DNA of 64,000 bases from Gammaproteobacteria bacterium (GCA_017302255.1 JAFLDV010000013.1:1-64000); one strand, 5' to 3'. Numbered from the stretch's first letter, positions 1 to 8,720 are shown. Notes: generated by a model from the sequence alone, not told the origin. Made by a program: numbers and translations.

Positions 1-127
1 AATCGGATATCAGCCGTTACTTGCTGGGATATTACAACCACAGGCGACCACACAGCTTTAATGCTGGGTTATCGCCAGTAATAGCAGAACAACCTAAGTT
101 AGTGTCCGGAAATACTTGACCACTACA
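1..127 (+). mobile_element. Right end of an IS3-family insertion sequence
   Basis: The transposase frame that enters from the left edge stops at 117-119. The sequence after it ends in ACTTGACCACTACA at 127, finishing in CA as IS3-type right ends do. Kinase-derived DNA begins directly at 128, so 127/128 is taken as the element boundary. The left end lies outside the window, so the target duplication and full length cannot be checked. Confidence 0.65.
3..119 (+). CDS. IS3-family transposase OrfB, C-terminal fragment
   Basis: The frame is open from the window edge and encodes 38 residues before the stop. It contains GYYNHRRPHSFNAGLSP, the C-terminal signature of IS3-family integrase-core transposases (rve family, usually written YYNxxRPH followed by GLxPxxxE). 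The catalytic DDE residues would lie upstream, outside the window. The stop codon lies inside the terminal repeat of the element, as is common in this IS group. Whether the complete element is active cannot be judged here. Assignment to IS3 is a motif reading. The subgroup (IS3 or IS150 type) is not decided. Confidence 0.75.
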   Translation, partial: SDISRYLLGYYNHRRPHSFNAGLSPVIAEQPKLVSGNT

Positions 128-233
128 CACAGCACCTAAAGTACTCATGCTGCAGTCTTGATTAGCATTACCTTGTTCATTGGATATTTCATTCTGCCGG
201 CTGTAAATAGCATTTTGCCACTGCGAAATTTGG
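128..233 (-). pseudogene. 106-bp duplicated fragment of the adjacent Ser/Thr kinase gene
   Basis: Bases 128-233 are identical to 1225-1330, which encode about residues 915-950 of the kinase at 928-4074 (the segment with ISQWQNAIYS and NQDCSMSTLGA). The fragment is in the same orientation, 1097 bp away. Its left side is cut exactly at the IS right end (127/128). Its right side joins unrelated DNA at 233/234. It has no start signal and cannot encode a functional protein. It looks like debris from IS-mediated rearrangement, either of this kinase gene or of a paralogous copy. Perfect identity suggests the event is recent. Confidence 0.8.
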
Positions 234-279
234 TCGTCTTGCGATTTTAGCCCCCTCATTTTCCGCTCACTTTAACATG

Positions 280-663
280 CTATTTATCACGCGATTTTAA
301 AAAAACGATAATTCTTCTGATGATAAAATCCGGAATCCAAAAATAGAGCAAAAGCCTTATAACCCCAAAGTCAGTCATGAAATGTTCTAGATAGAAAAAA
401 ACAACCCCACAAAGAAGGTAAACCATCAGAAAATTCAATTTATTAAGAAGCAACCACTTCGACTTATAGAAATAAAATTTTGTAGGCACTAACTCATCAA
501 CGCAAGGTGGACCAAAAATAATCCTTTTCATAAATTCAATTAAATAGAACGATGCACCAATTGCAAGACAGAAATATATTGGATTTAAATCATCTTGATA
601 AAAGACTAAATATCCAAATACCCCTAATAAAAAAATATACGACAGCGCAAATCTAGCGTTCAT
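280..663 (-). CDS. Hypothetical four-helix membrane protein
   Basis: A 127-residue protein rich in Phe, Tyr, Leu and Ile. Hydrophobic segments lie near residues 5-22, 28-45, 75-95 and 100-118, suggesting about four membrane helices, with basic residues between them and a basic tail (KSRDK). The ATG at 661-663 has GGTG/AAAG just upstream. The coding DNA is clearly more AT-rich than the neighbouring kinase gene, which suggests foreign origin together with the IS debris on its left. It overlaps the preceding small ORF by 11 bp, so the two may be translationally coupled. I do not recognise the family. An immunity-type protein is possible, but nothing in the sequence proves it. Confidence 0.5.
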   Translation of the reverse strand: MNARFALSYIFLLGVFGYLVFYQDDLNPIYFCLAIGASFYLIEFMKRIIFGPPCVDELVPTKFYFYKSKWLLLNKLNFLMVYLLCGVVFFYLEHFMTDFGVIRLLLYFWIPDFIIRRIIVFLKSRDK

Positions 664-886
664 CTTTCACCAACCTATTTTTTAATTCATTCTCCATATC
701 GGTTATTGTAACTTTGTTTGCTGTCACCATGAAGAGTAAAGGTAACTGCATTGGCATGTACCTTTTATCTTTGTCATGAATTTCCTCATCTTCAGAAGAT
801 GGTATTGCTGCCGACTGGAATGTCTGTGTGTACACCGATGAAGCAGAAAATTTTGATGCGCCAATACTGGCTTGATGAAAGTACAA
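653..886 (-). CDS. Small orphan ORF, possibly a gene remnant
   Basis: An open frame of up to 77 residues directly downstream of the kinase terminator. The only start giving full length is a TTG immediately preceded by a stop codon and with no clear Shine-Dalgarno. An internal ATG near 760 is preceded by AAAGG and would give a peptide of about 34 residues. The predicted protein has an acidic patch (SSEDEEIHDKD) and a short hydrophobic stretch (MQLPLLFMV). It overlaps the start of the membrane-protein gene at 280-663. It may be a truncated remnant left by the rearrangement to the left. No family recognised. Confidence 0.3.
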   Translation of the reverse strand: MYFHQASIGASKFSASSVYTQTFQSAAIPSSEDEEIHDKDKRYMPMQLPLLFMVTANKVTITDMENELKNRLVKDER

Positions 887-887
887 C

Positions 888-920
888 TAGACTCTGCCGC
901 GTACTCTGCGGCAGAGTCTA
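888..920 (-). terminator. Hairpin downstream of the Ser/Thr kinase gene
   Basis: A perfect 12-bp stem (AGACTCTGCCGC at 889-900 with its complement at 908-919) and a 7-base loop sit 8 bp beyond the kinase stop codon. The T-run on the minus strand is weak (TTGTACTTTC), so termination efficiency is uncertain. Confidence 0.6.
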
Positions 921-927
921 TGCACCT

Positions 928-3900
928 TTAATAAGCTTGAAACACTGGTTTGTTGGCTTCCAAAGAACTTAGCCGACTACGTGCCGCGCTCATTTCAGCC
1001 TCATAATTGTTTATGTCTGACTGTAAGCTGTTGATCCGGTTATTGGCGTTATTGACGTCGTTCTGGCAACTTTCTACTTGGTAATTTAACTGATTCATCC
1101 GATCTTGCGCTTGTGAGCGACAGTTAGAAATACAGTATTGGTCAGTTTGCATCTCATAATAAGTGCCATTAAAGACGTTTTGGGTACAGCCCATTTCACA
1201 TGCCGCAGAGTTCAAACCTTCAGCCACAGCACCTAAAGTACTCATGCTGCAGTCTTGATTAGCATTACCTTGTTCATTGGATATTTCATTCTGCCGGCTG
1301 TAAATAGCATTTTGCCACTGCGAAATTTGGCCATTTAAGGTATTTACCTCGCTTTGCCATTGCTGCAAGGTGGCATTAAAGCCATCGTAATGCTGTTTGG
1401 CGGCATTAGTTGCAGTAGCATAACTATTGGTGGCGGCGTTATAACGGGCGGCGGCATCAGCCCAACTACCCGCGGCATTTAATTTTTCAGCTTCGCCAAA
1501 CAGCGCATCAGCTTCTGCACCACGGCCTTGGGTAGCAAATCCACCGCTGACCCAATCGCCCCAGTTTTTACGGACACCGGCGACTTGGTTTATCGCGGTT
1601 AATACTTGCTGCGCGTCCGCATTAAGCTTTTGATAACCGCGGTCTAAATCAGCAAATGATTTGGCTGCGCCCACCACTTCACCCGCTTTAAAATCGGCTT
1701 CAGCTTTGGCAAATTGACCAGCGTACTGCTCGTTTAGTTTGTGTTTCAGGCCACGTTGACTGCGAAAGGCTTCCCAAGCGGTTTTGGCTTTACTGGCGCG
1801 AGCTCTAAATTCACCGGCGTTACGCGAGGCATTTTCTAGCTCGCTGTATTGCTCAAACAACGCTTGATACTCAACACCTGCTGGCACTAAGTCACCACTG
1901 CCCCATTGTTGCTCGGCTTTATCAAACCGTGCGCCATATTCATCAGTGAACTTGGTTTGCAACCCTTTGCTCTTGGCATAGGCCAACCAGCTAGCTTTCG
2001 CTTTAGTTGCTTTTGGTTTGAATTCAGCGCCAGCAATTAAGGATTTGGTTGCAGCGGCATAACCCACCGCAACTTTTTCCAGCAATGGTGCTGCGTCGGC
2101 AAAGGCTTCTTTACTCAAAAACTCAGTCGCAGCAGTGAGATCTTTTTCCAGCAATTCTGTCGCTGGAATCGATTTGATATCGTATTTCGGTGCGGTGCTT
2201 TGCCAAATACTGCGCTCATGCGCGCTCGCAGCTTTGTAACGAGCGACATTTTCGGAAGCATCGGCTTGGCGCAACAAGTCTTCATAACCCGCAACGGCTT
2301 CTTGGTAGACTGCCAAACTTTCTTTGTAGGCTTTAGTTTGCATCAAATCTTTGGCGTGGGTGGCTCGGCCGTTGATTTCACCACGTCGATTGCTATCAAT
2401 CAGATAGGTGGTCAACAACTCCTCTTGCGCTTCTAACACCCGCTGCAGTTCTTGTTGTTCTGCCAGCTTTTGCTCAATGGCTTTTTTGTCCTTCGCACTG
2501 GCGCGCCCCAGTTCTGACTCGGTTTGCCGTGCTTCAAATTTAGTTTCTTGCAGGCGAGTTTTCACCGCATCACGCGCGCCTTCGAGGCGGTTATTCAAGG
2601 TTTTAAGCTTGCCTTCTGCGGTCGCTGCATCGGCTTTAAAGCCGTTAATTTCTTCTTGCGAATAAGGCCGGATTTGGTCCCAAAGCGGGATGAGATTGCC
2701 GGTTAAGTGCAAGCCACCTAAACCCAGCGCAACTACCACACTCGCCGCAAGCACCAACTTGGTGGTGTTGCCGCTGCCTGCTTGTGCAGATTTGCGATTA
2801 CTTTTTGCTTTGGGTTTGGAATTGCCAAAACCAAATCCTGATTTTTTCTTTAAAAACTCTTCTTGCGCTTCTTTGATGCTGGCAAAACGCTCATCCGGAT
2901 TGCCCGATAGCATCTGATCAACCACGTCCGACAAATGCTTACTGACGTCTTTGTTGATCTTGTTCAAACTATCAACACGGCCCGCTGGCACATGACCGCT
3001 GATCATTTCATATAACATCACGCCAACCGCATATTGGTCCGCGCGACCGTCGATATCGGTGCGACCTTTTAATTGCTCTGGCGCCATGTAATACGCGGTG
3101 CCCATGGCGGCGCCGGTTTTGGTCATTTGACTAGAGTTCATGACACGCGCGATACCAAAATCCATGATTTTGATTTTGCCTTCGCCCGTAATCCAGATAT
3201 TTTCAGGCTTGATATCGCGATGCACAGTGTACTCATGGGCATGCTGCAAGCCTTCGCACACATCACGCGCAATGGCTAAGGCTTCATCCACGCTCATGCT
3301 TTGCTTGGTTAATTCCAAGTTTTCCAGGTATTGCCGTAGGTTCTGGCCTTCCAACAACTCCATGGTGATGAAATACAGATCGCCATCATTTTGCACATCA
3401 AAGACATTAACGATATTTGGATGACTCAGTTGGCTGGAAATACGTGCTTCGTCGAGAAACCGCTCTTTGGCAGCCGTCGAGCTTAATAAAGCAGGCAATA
3501 ACACTTTGACGGCAATACTTTGGTCGCGGTTTTTATCAAAGGCGCGATAGACCGCGCCCATGCCACCGATGCCGATACATTCTTCAATGCGAAAGCGGCC
3601 AGCCAGCACATCACCAGCTTTAAACTGCAAGGCTGCTTGGTTTTCTTGGGCAAATCCGGCGCCAAACTGCGGTAAGTCAGCAAGTTTGGTTTGGCTGAGC
3701 GGGCTCGATGCTGGCGCCACTGGCGCTGGTTTGATCGGCGCTGCCGCATTCACTTGTTCGGCGATGACTTGTTCGGCAATGACAGGCTCTTGGGTAAAAT
3801 TGCTACCAGTGGTCAAGGTCGAAATTACCGGTTCAACACGTTCCGCATCGTCAGCCACTGCCGACGGTTCGGCAAAACTTGGATTTGCTAGCAAACTAAG

Positions 3901-4074
3901 GATCTGCTGCATTTCTGCTTGCACCGTTAGGTACTTATTGCGCAGCTCTGGTGTCGGCGCTTTTTCGGCCATCGCCACAACTTTATCAAGTTTTTGCTGT
4001 GCGGCTTGCTGTAAATCGTCTTTGCTAACTGTGTTGTCTAAGCCTAATTTGGCGGCAATTTCGCTGAATTCCAT
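928..4074 (-). CDS. Membrane-anchored Ser/Thr protein kinase with coiled-coil, Cys-rich C-terminus
   Basis: A PknB-type (Hanks) kinase of 1048 residues. Visible motifs are the glycine loop GIGGMGAVY (about 164), the AVKV lysine, catalytic HRDIKPEN (about 285), DFG (about 303) and APE (about 329), so the kinase should be active. The first 60 residues form a short helical region resembling a J-like fold without HPD. A low-complexity Ala/Pro/Val linker follows. A single membrane helix (about 436-458) separates the kinase from roughly 590 residues of mostly helical coiled coil, presumably periplasmic, ending in a segment with six Cys. The start at 4074 is chosen because TTGGAG lies 8 bases upstream; an in-frame TTG at 4086 is the SD itself. 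It is divergent from the pseudo-dynamin/Hsp70/PP2C operon at 4459-8680, whose phosphatase is the obvious antagonist. Substrates unknown. Confidence 0.9.
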   Translation of the reverse strand: MEFSEIAAKLGLDNTVSKDDLQQAAQQKLDKVVAMAEKAPTPELRNKYLTVQAEMQQILSLLANPSFAEPSAVADDAERVEPVISTLTTGSNFTQEPVIAEQVIAEQVNAAAPIKPAPVAPASSPLSQTKLADLPQFGAGFAQENQAALQFKAGDVLAGRFRIEECIGIGGMGAVYRAFDKNRDQSIAVKVLLPALLSSTAAKERFLDEARISSQLSHPNIVNVFDVQNDGDLYFITMELLEGQNLRQYLENLELTKQSMSVDEALAIARDVCEGLQHAHEYTVHRDIKPENIWITGEGKIKIMDFGIARVMNSSQMTKTGAAMGTAYYMAPEQLKGRTDIDGRADQYAVGVMLYEMISGHVPAGRVDSLNKINKDVSKHLSDVVDQMLSGNPDERFASIKEAQEEFLKKKSGFGFGNSKPKAKSNRKSAQAGSGNTTKLVLAASVVVALGLGGLHLTGNLIPLWDQIRPYSQEEINGFKADAATAEGKLKTLNNRLEGARDAVKTRLQETKFEARQTESELGRASAKDKKAIEQKLAEQQELQRVLEAQEELLTTYLIDSNRRGEINGRATHAKDLMQTKAYKESLAVYQEAVAGYEDLLRQADASENVARYKAASAHERSIWQSTAPKYDIKSIPATELLEKDLTAATEFLSKEAFADAAPLLEKVAVGYAAATKSLIAGAEFKPKATKAKASWLAYAKSKGLQTKFTDEYGARFDKAEQQWGSGDLVPAGVEYQALFEQYSELENASRNAGEFRARASKAKTAWEAFRSQRGLKHKLNEQYAGQFAKAEADFKAGEVVGAAKSFADLDRGYQKLNADAQQVLTAINQVAGVRKNWGDWVSGGFATQGRGAEADALFGEAEKLNAAGSWADAAARYNAATNSYATATNAAKQHYDGFNATLQQWQSEVNTLNGQISQWQNAIYSRQNEISNEQGNANQDCSMSTLGAVAEGLNSAACEMGCTQNVFNGTYYEMQTDQYCISNCRSQAQDRMNQLNYQVESCQNDVNNANNRINSLQSDINNYEAEMSAARSRLSSLEANKPVFQAY

Positions 4075-4378
4075 GATGAACTCCAAGAGTGTGACCGAAC
4101 GGACTCATGCCGTTTTGGTTATTGTTTTTGCTTTGAGCTTTGTTATAGCAAATGCAGTGGTTAAAACTGAAGCGAAAATCAGCAACTTAATGGCTATTTC
4201 GCAACATTACCCAAAGAAGAAACACCGAGTGCCATAGAAAGTTAATCCAGCGTGATCTCGGGGTGAATGTAAAGTGATGTAATCACTGCAGCTAAATGCA
4301 ACATGTGGCTCGGCGAAAATTAACTACAAAATTTCCGCGAAAAACCACAGGAAAAGCAGATTGCGTTCCGCTTGCCCC

Positions 4379-4408
4379 TTGTCGGACGGGCATGCTTGAA
4401 CCTATGAT
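4379..4408 (+). promoter_or_regulatory. Candidate sigma-70 promoter for the 4459-8680 operon
   Basis: The 384-bp gap between the divergent kinase and the 4459 gene holds TTGTCG (4379-4384), an 18-base spacer and TATGAT (4403-4408), about 50 bp before the ATG. I see no clear operator or hairpin elsewhere in this gap. Confidence 0.35.
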
Positions 4409-4458
4409 GAAGTTTGAGTTCGGTTGCCGTTAACGGCTGGTTTTCCTAAGGTTTTGGT

Positions 4459-6360
4459 ATGCAAGCAATAGAACAACTGAGTCGCGAATTTCGCGCCAGC
4501 ATCAGCACCAGTTTGGACATCTGCCAATTGTTGGAGCGTGGGCAAGCAAATACCCCGCTTGCGGACTTATTCCAGCAATTACAAAAGAACCTTGGCAATA
4601 AACCGCTTGGCATCACCTTAATCGGCTTAACTCCTGAAACCCGTAACGCCGCCTTAAAATGGTTGTATGGCCATAATTTTGCGGTGTTTTCTCTAGAAGT
4701 GAGTCAACAGATTGGTCTGTTAGAAGTCCAATTAAAAGACCAAGGTTATTCCTTAGAAAAAAGTACTGGTGAGCGTTTGGAATTCGATCACTGGGATGAT
4801 TTTATGGGCGCTGTGCATGATGCCAAGCTGTTTGCCGCACTGCCGCCAAACAATGCCGATAAAGGCGCGCTCAAAGTTGGCACGCAAAGCGCAACCACCG
4901 CCAGAAACTTACAAGTACTGATCCCTGAAAGCTGCGAATTTATTGCCAAGTCACCGGCGTTATTATCCAGACTTTTGGCCGAATCTAATTTAGTGATGGT
5001 AGCTGGTAGCCCAGATCAGCAATTAAGTGGCACCGACCAAGCTGTGCTGGCTCAGCTGCTTGATGATATGGTGGCTTGTTGGCCGTTGTTGCCGGTTGAT
5101 GAATTAAATCCAGACACCCGTTTTCCGGAAAAAGGCTGGTGGACTCAGCTAAAAAGCGCCGTCACTTTATCGCCAACTTTATTAACCACCCATGTGGATG
5201 CGGCTATTCCTACCCCACTGGCTGAGGTCAGTAACGACTTGCGCTTGGGTCTGCAATTTGCACTACAAAGCAAACGCTTGCATTCAATTACTGAAGCAAT
5301 GACCGAACGTTACGAGCAAGAAGTTCGGCAATTGCAAAGCCGAAAAAGTCGCGAAAGCCGCCGTACCGATGGCCCAACAACAACGCTTGACTACAGCTTT
5401 TGGAGCCAGATTAAAACTGAACTCGGCGATGAAATCCAAGCGCTGCAAAAAGACTTACAAGAATCCAGTCGTCGCCGAGAAGTGCCAACCGGCACCACCC
5501 ATGTTTCACTAAAGCAGCTGATAGATTCTATCGACTACGATGGCTTAGATCGCGAAGACCAGTACAAGATGATTAAGTTATCGCTGTCGCGGAAAACCCA
5601 AGATGATTTGACCGGTTTTATCCAACAGCAGAGTAAACAGCAGTTACGCCAAGATATTGAATCCATTCAGCAACGGATGCAGGCGCTACTGGATCGCATC
5701 AGTGAAAAATTGCACAAACAAACCGGCGCGTTAGTCGGCTGGCAACTGCCAAAGTTACCAGACTCGCAGATTTGGCAAGATATGCAGGAACTGATTAGCC
5801 TGGAGCTGCGCTACCAAGGCGAATTACCCAAACGCGGCTTTATCGATAGGCTTAGCGAAGGCCGTAAATCGGTGATGGTAGTGATGATGTCGGTGATGTT
5901 GTTAGGCTACGTCGGCATGGATTTGCGCAGCTCGCCTTGGCTCAGTTATTTGGTGGTGCCGATGTTCTTTGGCGCCATTGCTTATAGTTTTATCGGCTTT
6001 CGCAAAGACGAAGAATATCGGTTAGACAAAGAGTTAACGCGGGTTCGCGAAGAATTATTGTCAGCTGGCCGTCGCACAATTTCCGATCTGAATCGGCTCA
6101 AGCAAACCAAGTTAAACGAATTTACCGATGGCTTAAAGAAACAATGGCAACAACAACTGGAACAGTTTGGCCGCGAGCAACAAAGCAAGCAACAAGCTGA
6201 GCAAGAGCAAAGCGCGAGCAAAGCCAAGGCGCGAATTGGCGCTATTGATAGTCAATTAAGCGAACTTAACAGCATCAACAGCCAAGTGCAAAAAGTGACG
6301 AGAGACGTGCAAAGTCTGCTAGAAAAAACTCGTCAATTACTCAGCCAACTGAACAAATAA
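4459..6360 (+). CDS. Dynamin-like membrane protein with degenerate P-loop
   Basis: A 633-residue protein with a dynamin-like layout: an N-terminal alpha/beta domain (about 1-250), long coiled coils (about 270-450), a paired hydrophobic segment (about 475-515: VMVVMMSVMLLGYVG and YLVVPMFFGAIAYSF) and a C-terminal Gln/Lys-rich coiled coil (about 530-633). Where dynamin GTPases have GxxxxGKS the sequence reads IGLTPETRNAALKWLYG, so the Walker A Lys is missing and GTP binding is doubtful. It is the first gene of a three-gene run (14 bp to Hsp70, then 15 bp to PP2C). Inferred role: a membrane-bound scaffold or remodelling partner of the Hsp70 and kinase. The dynamin relation is a fold-level guess from architecture, not sequence identity. 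Confidence 0.6.
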   Translation: MQAIEQLSREFRASISTSLDICQLLERGQANTPLADLFQQLQKNLGNKPLGITLIGLTPETRNAALKWLYGHNFAVFSLEVSQQIGLLEVQLKDQGYSLEKSTGERLEFDHWDDFMGAVHDAKLFAALPPNNADKGALKVGTQSATTARNLQVLIPESCEFIAKSPALLSRLLAESNLVMVAGSPDQQLSGTDQAVLAQLLDDMVACWPLLPVDELNPDTRFPEKGWWTQLKSAVTLSPTLLTTHVDAAIPTPLAEVSNDLRLGLQFALQSKRLHSITEAMTERYEQEVRQLQSRKSRESRRTDGPTTTLDYSFWSQIKTELGDEIQALQKDLQESSRRREVPTGTTHVSLKQLIDSIDYDGLDREDQYKMIKLSLSRKTQDDLTGFIQQQSKQQLRQDIESIQQRMQALLDRISEKLHKQTGALVGWQLPKLPDSQIWQDMQELISLELRYQGELPKRGFIDRLSEGRKSVMVVMMSVMLLGYVGMDLRSSPWLSYLVVPMFFGAIAYSFIGFRKDEEYRLDKELTRVREELLSAGRRTISDLNRLKQTKLNEFTDGLKKQWQQQLEQFGREQQSKQQAEQEQSASKAKARIGAIDSQLSELNSINSQVQKVTRDVQSLLEKTRQLLSQLNK

Positions 6361-6373
6361 GGCAGGATCGCGG

Positions 6374-7885
6374 ATGTTGTATTTAGGCATCGATCTGGGC
6401 ACCACTTACTCGCTGGTCGCTTATATGAACGATCATGGTCAGCCGACGTTGTTTCCGGATTATCACGACGCCAACGAGTTTCGCACGCCATCAGTAGTGC
6501 ATATTGGCGCTGAAGGTTGTTATGTCGGTGCTACCCTCGAAGGCATTTTGGACGACGAACCGGAACTATCTCAAGCTCGCTTTTTTAAATTGCAGATGGG
6601 AAAACCCGCTGCGGTTTATCAAGACCATTTGCAGCGCACTTGGTGGCCACAAGCCTTGTCGGCTTTGGTCTTAAAGAAAATGCTGCACGATGTCGAAGCC
6701 TTTGCCCACGATGAAATTGGCGGCGCTTTAATTACAGTCCCAGCCAATTTTAATGATGCGCAGCGTCGCGCCACGCGAGAAGCCGCGCAAATGGCCGGCC
6801 TCACCCACGTTAAACTGATGGATGAACCGGTCGCGGCGGCAACTTTTTATGGCCTTAATCGCAAAGGCGCCGAGCAAACCTTGTTTGTGTATGACTTAGG
6901 CGGCGGCACTTTTGATGCCACTGTGCTACAAGCGGGTGACTCCGGCTTATATTCACTGGCAACCGAAGGCAGTAATCAACACGGCGGCATTCATGTCGAT
7001 GCGATGATTATGGACTTTATTCTCGATGAATATCAGCGCCAGCATGGCATTCGGCCGAACGACGAAACTAGCTTAATGATTTTGCGCCGGTTTGCGCATG
7101 ACACCAAACTGGCTTTGGTGAAACCTGGCAAAACTCGCGTTGGCAAAACATTTTTGCTCGGCGGCAAATCCATCGAGTTTGTGTTGACCCGTGAACTGTT
7201 TCATCAAATGATTGAACAATTTATTGATGACACTATTGCGGTCTGCCAGCGCTGCTTGGACGCTGCTGGGCTTGATTGGTCATTTGTCGATACCATTTTG
7301 CTGACTGGTGGTTCGTCGTTGCTGCCTCTGGTGCCGGAAAAGCTTGCGCGCATTAGCGGTCGTCCGGTTGATCAATTGGTTTGCAAACAACCGCATCAAG
7401 CGGTGGCTTATGGCGCAGCCATCTTAGCCGCGCAACAATTTGGTGGCGGTGGCGCAGGGCCAAAACTACAATCCATTTGCGCTTATGATCTCGGGATCCG
7501 GGTAATGGGTAAAGATCAACAGCCGACAGTTAAAGTGCTAGTGGCGAAAAACACGCCGGTGCCTGCATCGGCTCGAATGACCTTTTACACCAACCGTGCC
7601 GACCAAACCCGCTTAATTATTGAAGCGGTGCAACAACGCGATACCTCGACCGGCCTCGAGGAAAACAGTCTGGGCTATTTTGCTTTTGCCATCGACAATC
7701 CACGGGCCAACTATCCACTTGAGATTGAACTGGCCTACGATTTAGAGGGATTGGTGGTGATCACTGCTCGCGATCCAGAAACCGGCCGGCAAATTCGCCA
7801 ATTAATGGACGCACAAACCGAAGCAATGGACAACGCTTTGCTTGCCCAACAACCTTGGGTTGAAGCAATGCGGATTAACCCCTAA
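6374..7885 (+). CDS. Hsp70-family chaperone-like ATPase, short form
   Basis: A 503-residue DnaK/HscC-like protein. The actin-fold ATPase motifs are intact: LGIDLGTTYS (4-13, phosphate 1), DEPVAAATFYG (about 150), VYDLGGGTFD (about 172, phosphate 2) and LLTGGSSLLPLV (about 309, adenosine). After the ATPase domain (about 1-360) there is a beta-type substrate-binding-like region of about 130 residues. The helical lid of DnaK (usual length about 640) is absent, so client handling probably differs. It lies between the pseudo-dynamin and the PP2C gene in a tight operon. There is no J-protein or GrpE in the window; the weakly J-like N-terminus of the kinase is the only candidate partner. It is not the housekeeping DnaK, judging by length and context. 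Confidence 0.88.
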   Translation: MLYLGIDLGTTYSLVAYMNDHGQPTLFPDYHDANEFRTPSVVHIGAEGCYVGATLEGILDDEPELSQARFFKLQMGKPAAVYQDHLQRTWWPQALSALVLKKMLHDVEAFAHDEIGGALITVPANFNDAQRRATREAAQMAGLTHVKLMDEPVAAATFYGLNRKGAEQTLFVYDLGGGTFDATVLQAGDSGLYSLATEGSNQHGGIHVDAMIMDFILDEYQRQHGIRPNDETSLMILRRFAHDTKLALVKPGKTRVGKTFLLGGKSIEFVLTRELFHQMIEQFIDDTIAVCQRCLDAAGLDWSFVDTILLTGGSSLLPLVPEKLARISGRPVDQLVCKQPHQAVAYGAAILAAQQFGGGGAGPKLQSICAYDLGIRVMGKDQQPTVKVLVAKNTPVPASARMTFYTNRADQTRLIIEAVQQRDTSTGLEENSLGYFAFAIDNPRANYPLEIELAYDLEGLVVITARDPETGRQIRQLMDAQTEAMDNALLAQQPWVEAMRINP

Positions 7886-7900
7886 CTAGCAGGGCCTTGC

Positions 7901-8680
7901 ATGTCCAAACAGCAGAAAGCACAGATACAATTTACCAGCTTTAGCCATAGCGGTTGGCAGCGCAACAATAACGAAGATGCGTTGTTAGTTGATGCCAAGC
8001 TTGGTATTTTTTTGCTGGCTGATGGCATGGGCGGTCACGCCGGGGGGGAAGTCGCCAGTCAAATGGCTTGTGAACAAGTCCACATCGCCTTGAGTCAACA
8101 ACTTGATATCACAGAAGCCGTGGCCCGCGCCCATCAACAGATCCTGACACTTGGCCAGCAACAACCTGAGCTACATGGACTTGGCACCACTTTAGTCGCA
8201 GCACAAATTTGCGCTGACCAGCTACAACTTAGCTGGGTTGGTGATAGTCGCATTTATAGATATCGAAACGGTAAACTGCAGCAGCTCAGTGAAGATCATT
8301 CGTTTGTACAACAACTAATAAGCCGTGGCGTGCTTACACCAGCAGAAGCCGATGAACATCCACAGCGGCATTTGCTGCAGCAAGCGCTTGGCCAATTGTC
8401 AGGAAAAACCCCAAAGCCAAGCTTTTGTCACGAAGATTTTCAGCAAGATGATTTGTACTTGTTATGCAGCGATGGTGTGTCTGACGTCTTGTCTGAAGCT
8501 GCGCTGGTTACCTGTTTAAACCATCAGAAACCGCTGACGCAAGACGACTTGGAACTGCTAGCGCAGCGCTTACTGGCAGCGGTGCTGGCGACTGATGCGC
8601 CCGATAACGCGAGTGGCATTTTACTGCAAATCCTTTGCGGCAATAAGCCGCCACTGTGGCGGCGTTGGTTGGGACGCTGA
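7901..8680 (+). CDS. PP2C-family Ser/Thr phosphatase
   Basis: A 259-residue PPM/PP2C (Stp1/PrpC-like) metal-dependent phosphatase. Motifs in order are NNNEDALLVD (metal-binding Asp, about 22-33), LADGMGGHAGGEVAS (about 38-54), GLGTTLVAA, WVGDSRIYRYRNG, EDHSFVQQLI, LCSDGVSDVL and PDNASGILLQI. The metal-coordinating Asp residues are all present and the length is normal for the bacterial catalytic domain. No membrane segment, so it is cytoplasmic. As third gene of the operon opposite the kinase at 928-4074, it is the likely partner that reverses that kinase's phosphorylation. Confidence 0.93.
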   Translation: MSKQQKAQIQFTSFSHSGWQRNNNEDALLVDAKLGIFLLADGMGGHAGGEVASQMACEQVHIALSQQLDITEAVARAHQQILTLGQQQPELHGLGTTLVAAQICADQLQLSWVGDSRIYRYRNGKLQQLSEDHSFVQQLISRGVLTPAEADEHPQRHLLQQALGQLSGKTPKPSFCHEDFQQDDLYLLCSDGVSDVLSEAALVTCLNHQKPLTQDDLELLAQRLLAAVLATDAPDNASGILLQILCGNKPPLWRRWLGR

Positions 8681-8681
8681 T

Positions 8682-8704
8682 GCGCAAATCGACGATATTT
8701 GCGC
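8682..8704. terminator. Hairpin between convergent PP2C and coiled-coil genes
   Basis: GCGCAAAT (8682-8689) pairs with ATTTGCGC (8697-8704) around a 7-base loop, in the 40-bp gap between two convergent stop codons. The U-tract is poor on both strands, so its strength is uncertain. Confidence 0.4.
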
Positions 8705-8720
8705 TGGCGCTAGTTTAACT

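Noticed and set aside
32-259. Open frame through the IS end and the kinase fragment on the minus strand
   Set aside because: It fuses IS terminal DNA with the duplicated fragment in one frame by chance, with no start signal; treated as a pseudogene fragment plus mobile element.
3560-4237. Long plus-strand frame opposite the kinase N-terminus
   Set aside because: It is antisense to a well-supported coding region and has the Ala/Ser/Cys-rich composition of a shadow frame; no ribosome site.
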